This document shows, in pieces, positions 62,116-64,000 of a DNA stretch of 64,000 nt (position 1 is its first letter; the number at the start of each line of letters is the position of its first letter). This DNA comes from JAFNAG01 sp963721405 (GTDB taxonomy: Bacteria; Acidobacteriota; UBA6911). The translations under genes were made by a program, and so were the position numbers. Location: contig CAVRJA010000003.1 in the NCBI GenBank assembly GCA_963721405.1, positions 930,001-994,000 on the forward strand, given 5' to 3'. The notes beneath the pieces are model-generated. The model saw only the letters and a list, made by a program, of their open reading frames with translations, searched no databases and was not told the DNA's origin.

Positions 62116-64000
62116 TCATTGCATTATCGGAAGCGAAGTCCACCGCGATCCCTGCTGCCTTAATCCCACAGCTACCACAGGAGAATCGCTCAGTAGTTCG
62201 ATTCGACCTTGAAATGACGGAGGCAACGCTTCCGGAGCAAACAGTTCAATCAAATACCCTGCCATGTGAGCTTTTGGCGCAAGCGCGTGCTGAGTGACGG
62301 AGCGGACAACACCGACGGAATCCCGTAGGGTCAGAGTCATCGTGGCGGTGGTGTCACCGGGATTCGCCAAGGCGATTCCAGTATCAACATTTGCGCTCCA
62401 GGTGGCAAATAGAGCCATGGATGAAAGATCAATGCTGGCACCCGTGCCGACGGCATCCTGTAATTCTCCCTTGGCGTCGAAGAACGAGAAGATGGCAATT
62501 CCACTCAAGCTCTGATCTGCAGTGACGCTGGCCCAACCCGTTTTCAGCGCCCCCAGTCCTTCAGTTTCCAGATTCAGCGTTCCAAGTGGAGGCAAGGTGA
62601 AGTCGAATTGGCTCGAGTTCTGGCCTTGGATGACAAGAATCATGGGAGCGCCATCATCGCCGTAAAATCGCACAGAAACATGACAAGGCACAATATCGCG
62701 GTTCGCCAAATGCATTTCGGTGCGCCACGAACTGCCTTCGGAAATCCCATCTGCAACTTGAGGAAATGACAACCGCGAGGTTCCCGCCTGGCTAGTAAAT
62801 ATGCCCGCCAGAGCATCCCCAACACGGGATTCGAAGGTGATCAATCCATGATCATTAATGCGCGGAGCTCCTAAAAATGTGAGTTTTCCTACTCCTTCCA
62901 CCGTCTGGTTCTCTTGAACACGCACGAACAGGTTTGCATCCTCGACCGTTAATACTGCCGTATAGTGGTTGGATGTGTTTGCCGTGATTCTAGCCGTAAA
63001 AAGTATTGTTCCGACATTGTTGATTTGCGTGTTCAGTATAGAGTTAAACAGCGACGCGCTGTCGGCGCCCGGAATTGTTTCTCCAATCTGTGCCACCACA
63101 CTAAGCGTGCCATCACGCCAACGGATGACTGCGTTGGAGACGTGCATGATGAAACGCGAAATGATCGTTTGCAGGCTGATGAAGACAATCTCATCACGAT
63201 CGTTTAACGATGGTTGCTCAAAATAATCCAAGGGAACGTTCAAACCCGGAACTACCTGCCCGCTCATGGCTATGGACTGGAACGTGTTCCCGGAGAGGAG
63301 GAAGAGGGCGCTCTTCCCCTCTATCGAACTTTGGAAAACGATGTGGCCGGAATTATTCAGGGAAAAGTTAGAAAAGATGCTGCCGAGCGCCTTCCCGTTC
63401 ACCAGCTGACCTCCCAGCACCAGTGTCGTGAGCATTCCATTGGAAACCGCAAAAATGCCGTTGCTGCTGGATGCAGGAATGTTGGTCAAGGAGGACTGAA
63501 ATGCGACTACCCCTTGATCGTTTAGAGTCACCGAATTGAAAACATCGAACCTGGATCCTACCAAGCCTGGCACGTCGCTATCCTCGTCGACGAGTTTTTG
63601 AATGGATGGCCCAGAGCTGAAAAAGACGCCGTGGCGTAAGGGCAGGTTGTCCGATCGCATCGAAGCCGTGAACGCCATATCTCCTGACTGATTGATACTG
63701 GGCTCTGAGAAAGTCCAAAACGTAGCATTTGCCACGCCAGGGATAGATTGACCCTGCAGGACAATCGGATATAGTTGCCCTTGATGCAGTTTGAAGACTC
63801 CATGCAAGGCAGAACCACCCGAAAGATCAGCAGTAAACGCGACATCGCCATCGATGTTGATTGCAGGAGGCGACAATGCGGCGAATCGAGCGCCTCCTGT
63901 TCCAGGAGCAACTGCTCCAGTCAAGGCCACTACGGAAACCTGTCCGCATGCCATTGACCGCCATGAAACCAATAGAATCAGCGCACATGCACATTTGATG
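62116..64000 (-). CDS. large exported repeat protein, 5' end beyond the window
   Basis: At least 628 codons; the start codon lies outside the window. The visible N-terminus (CACALILLVSWRSMACG) is the end of a signal peptide. The body is built from ~60-residue repeats with motifs such as HGVFKLHQGQLYPIVLQGQ, GIFAVSNGMLTTLVLGGQ and linkers SINQSGDMAFTAS, SLNDRDEIVFIS, resembling the propeller-like repeat proteins of Acidobacteriota and Planctomycetota (often annotated DUF7453-type). The C-terminal ~200 residues (FPQVADGISEGSSWRTEMHLAN onward) form a separate beta-rich domain. Function unknown; AT-richer than the rest of the window. Confidence 0.75.
   Translation of the reverse strand, partial: IKCACALILLVSWRSMACGQVSVVALTGAVAPGTGGARFAALSPPAINIDGDVAFTADLSGGSALHGVFKLHQGQLYPIVLQGQSIPGVANATFWTFSEPSINQSGDMAFTASMRSDNLPLRHGVFFSSGPSIQKLVDEDSDVPGLVGSRFDVFNSVTLNDQGVVAFQSSLTNIPASSSNGIFAVSNGMLTTLVLGGQLVNGKALGSIFSNFSLNNSGHIVFQSSIEGKSALFLLSGNTFQSIAMSGQVVPGLNVPLDYFEQPSLNDRDEIVFISLQTIISRFIMHVSNAVIRWRDGTLSVVAQIGETIPGADSASLFNSILNTQINNVGTILFTARITANTSNHYTAVLTVEDANLFVRVQENQTVEGVGKLTFLGAPRINDHGLITFESRVGDALAGIFTSQAGTSRLSFPQVADGISEGSSWRTEMHLANRDIVPCHVSVRFYGDDGAPMILVIQGQNSSQFDFTLPPLGTLNLETEGLGALKTGWASVTADQSLSGIAIFSFFDAKGELQDAVGTGASIDLSSMALFATWSANVDTGIALANPGDTTATMTLTLRDSVGVVRSVTQHALAPKAHMAGYLIELFAPEALPPSFQGRIELLSDSPVVAVGLRQQGSRWTSLPIMQ

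Overview
The window looks like one chromosomal segment from a high-GC Gram-negative bacterium, most likely an Acidobacteriota member. This is an inference from gene content and style: a membrane-anchored TolB/PD40 propeller protein, BlaR/BlaI-type regulators, FtsX-type permease operons, M16 protease pairs, a fused pyrBI gene and abundant short intergenic repeats. There is no rRNA or other direct taxonomic marker. The last ~2.6 kb (after the tRNA-Ala) appears visibly more AT-rich than the rest.

Layout. 0.4-7.1 kb (minus strand): a cell-shape operon, diguanylate cyclase - mreB - mreC - mreD - mrdA (PBP2) - rodA. 7.7-17.8 kb: a PpiD/SurA-type folding factor, a small membrane protein, hemA, a LysN-type aminotransferase, a four-helix-bundle mobile element, a cytidylate-kinase-like protein, a DUF423 protein, an RRM protein and a TolB-like propeller. 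17.8-20.7 kb: an accessory island of palindromic repeats and an IS4-type transposase, bracketed by inverted arrays of heptamers. 20.8-27.9 kb: an NCS2-type permease, then a four-gene export operon with three successive HlyD-type adaptors and one MacB-like permease. 28.3-40.5 kb: C69 dipeptidase, DsbD-like domain protein, Tex, an ECF sigma factor with a most unusual anti-sigma/DNA-alkylation-repair fusion, proline-racemase family enzyme, pyrBI fusion and a GH39-like glycosidase, interspersed with hexamer-array elements. 40.6-50.7 kb: paired M16 proteases, tetraheme cytochrome, PIN-toxin remnant, a RelE-like/UvrD helicase/ankyrin protein, glutaminyl cyclase and an NTF2-fold lipoprotein. 50.8-64 kb: a large Big2/PKD lipoprotein, CocE/NonD hydrolase, tRNA-Sec, a BlaI-BlaR1-repeat protein operon, tRNA-Ala and two secreted proteins, the last one cut by the window edge.

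The two observations that most deserve follow-up: (1) two related ~0.5 kb elements (13410-13908 and 39988-40486), each exactly 499 bp, with imperfect 12-bp terminal inverted repeats, 11-12 bp flanking duplications, inverted arrays of a GGACNT hexamer and one gene for a four-helix-bundle (S23/IVP family) protein, together with a gene-less family (28339-28543, 37936-38158) using the same hexamer but a different 17-bp perfect terminal repeat; and (2) an ECF sigma factor coupled to an anti-sigma-like protein that carries, in order, a zinc anti-sigma motif, an O6-methylguanine methyltransferase domain and an Ada-type methylphosphotriester acceptor domain at the C-terminus, suggesting a sigma factor released by DNA alkylation.
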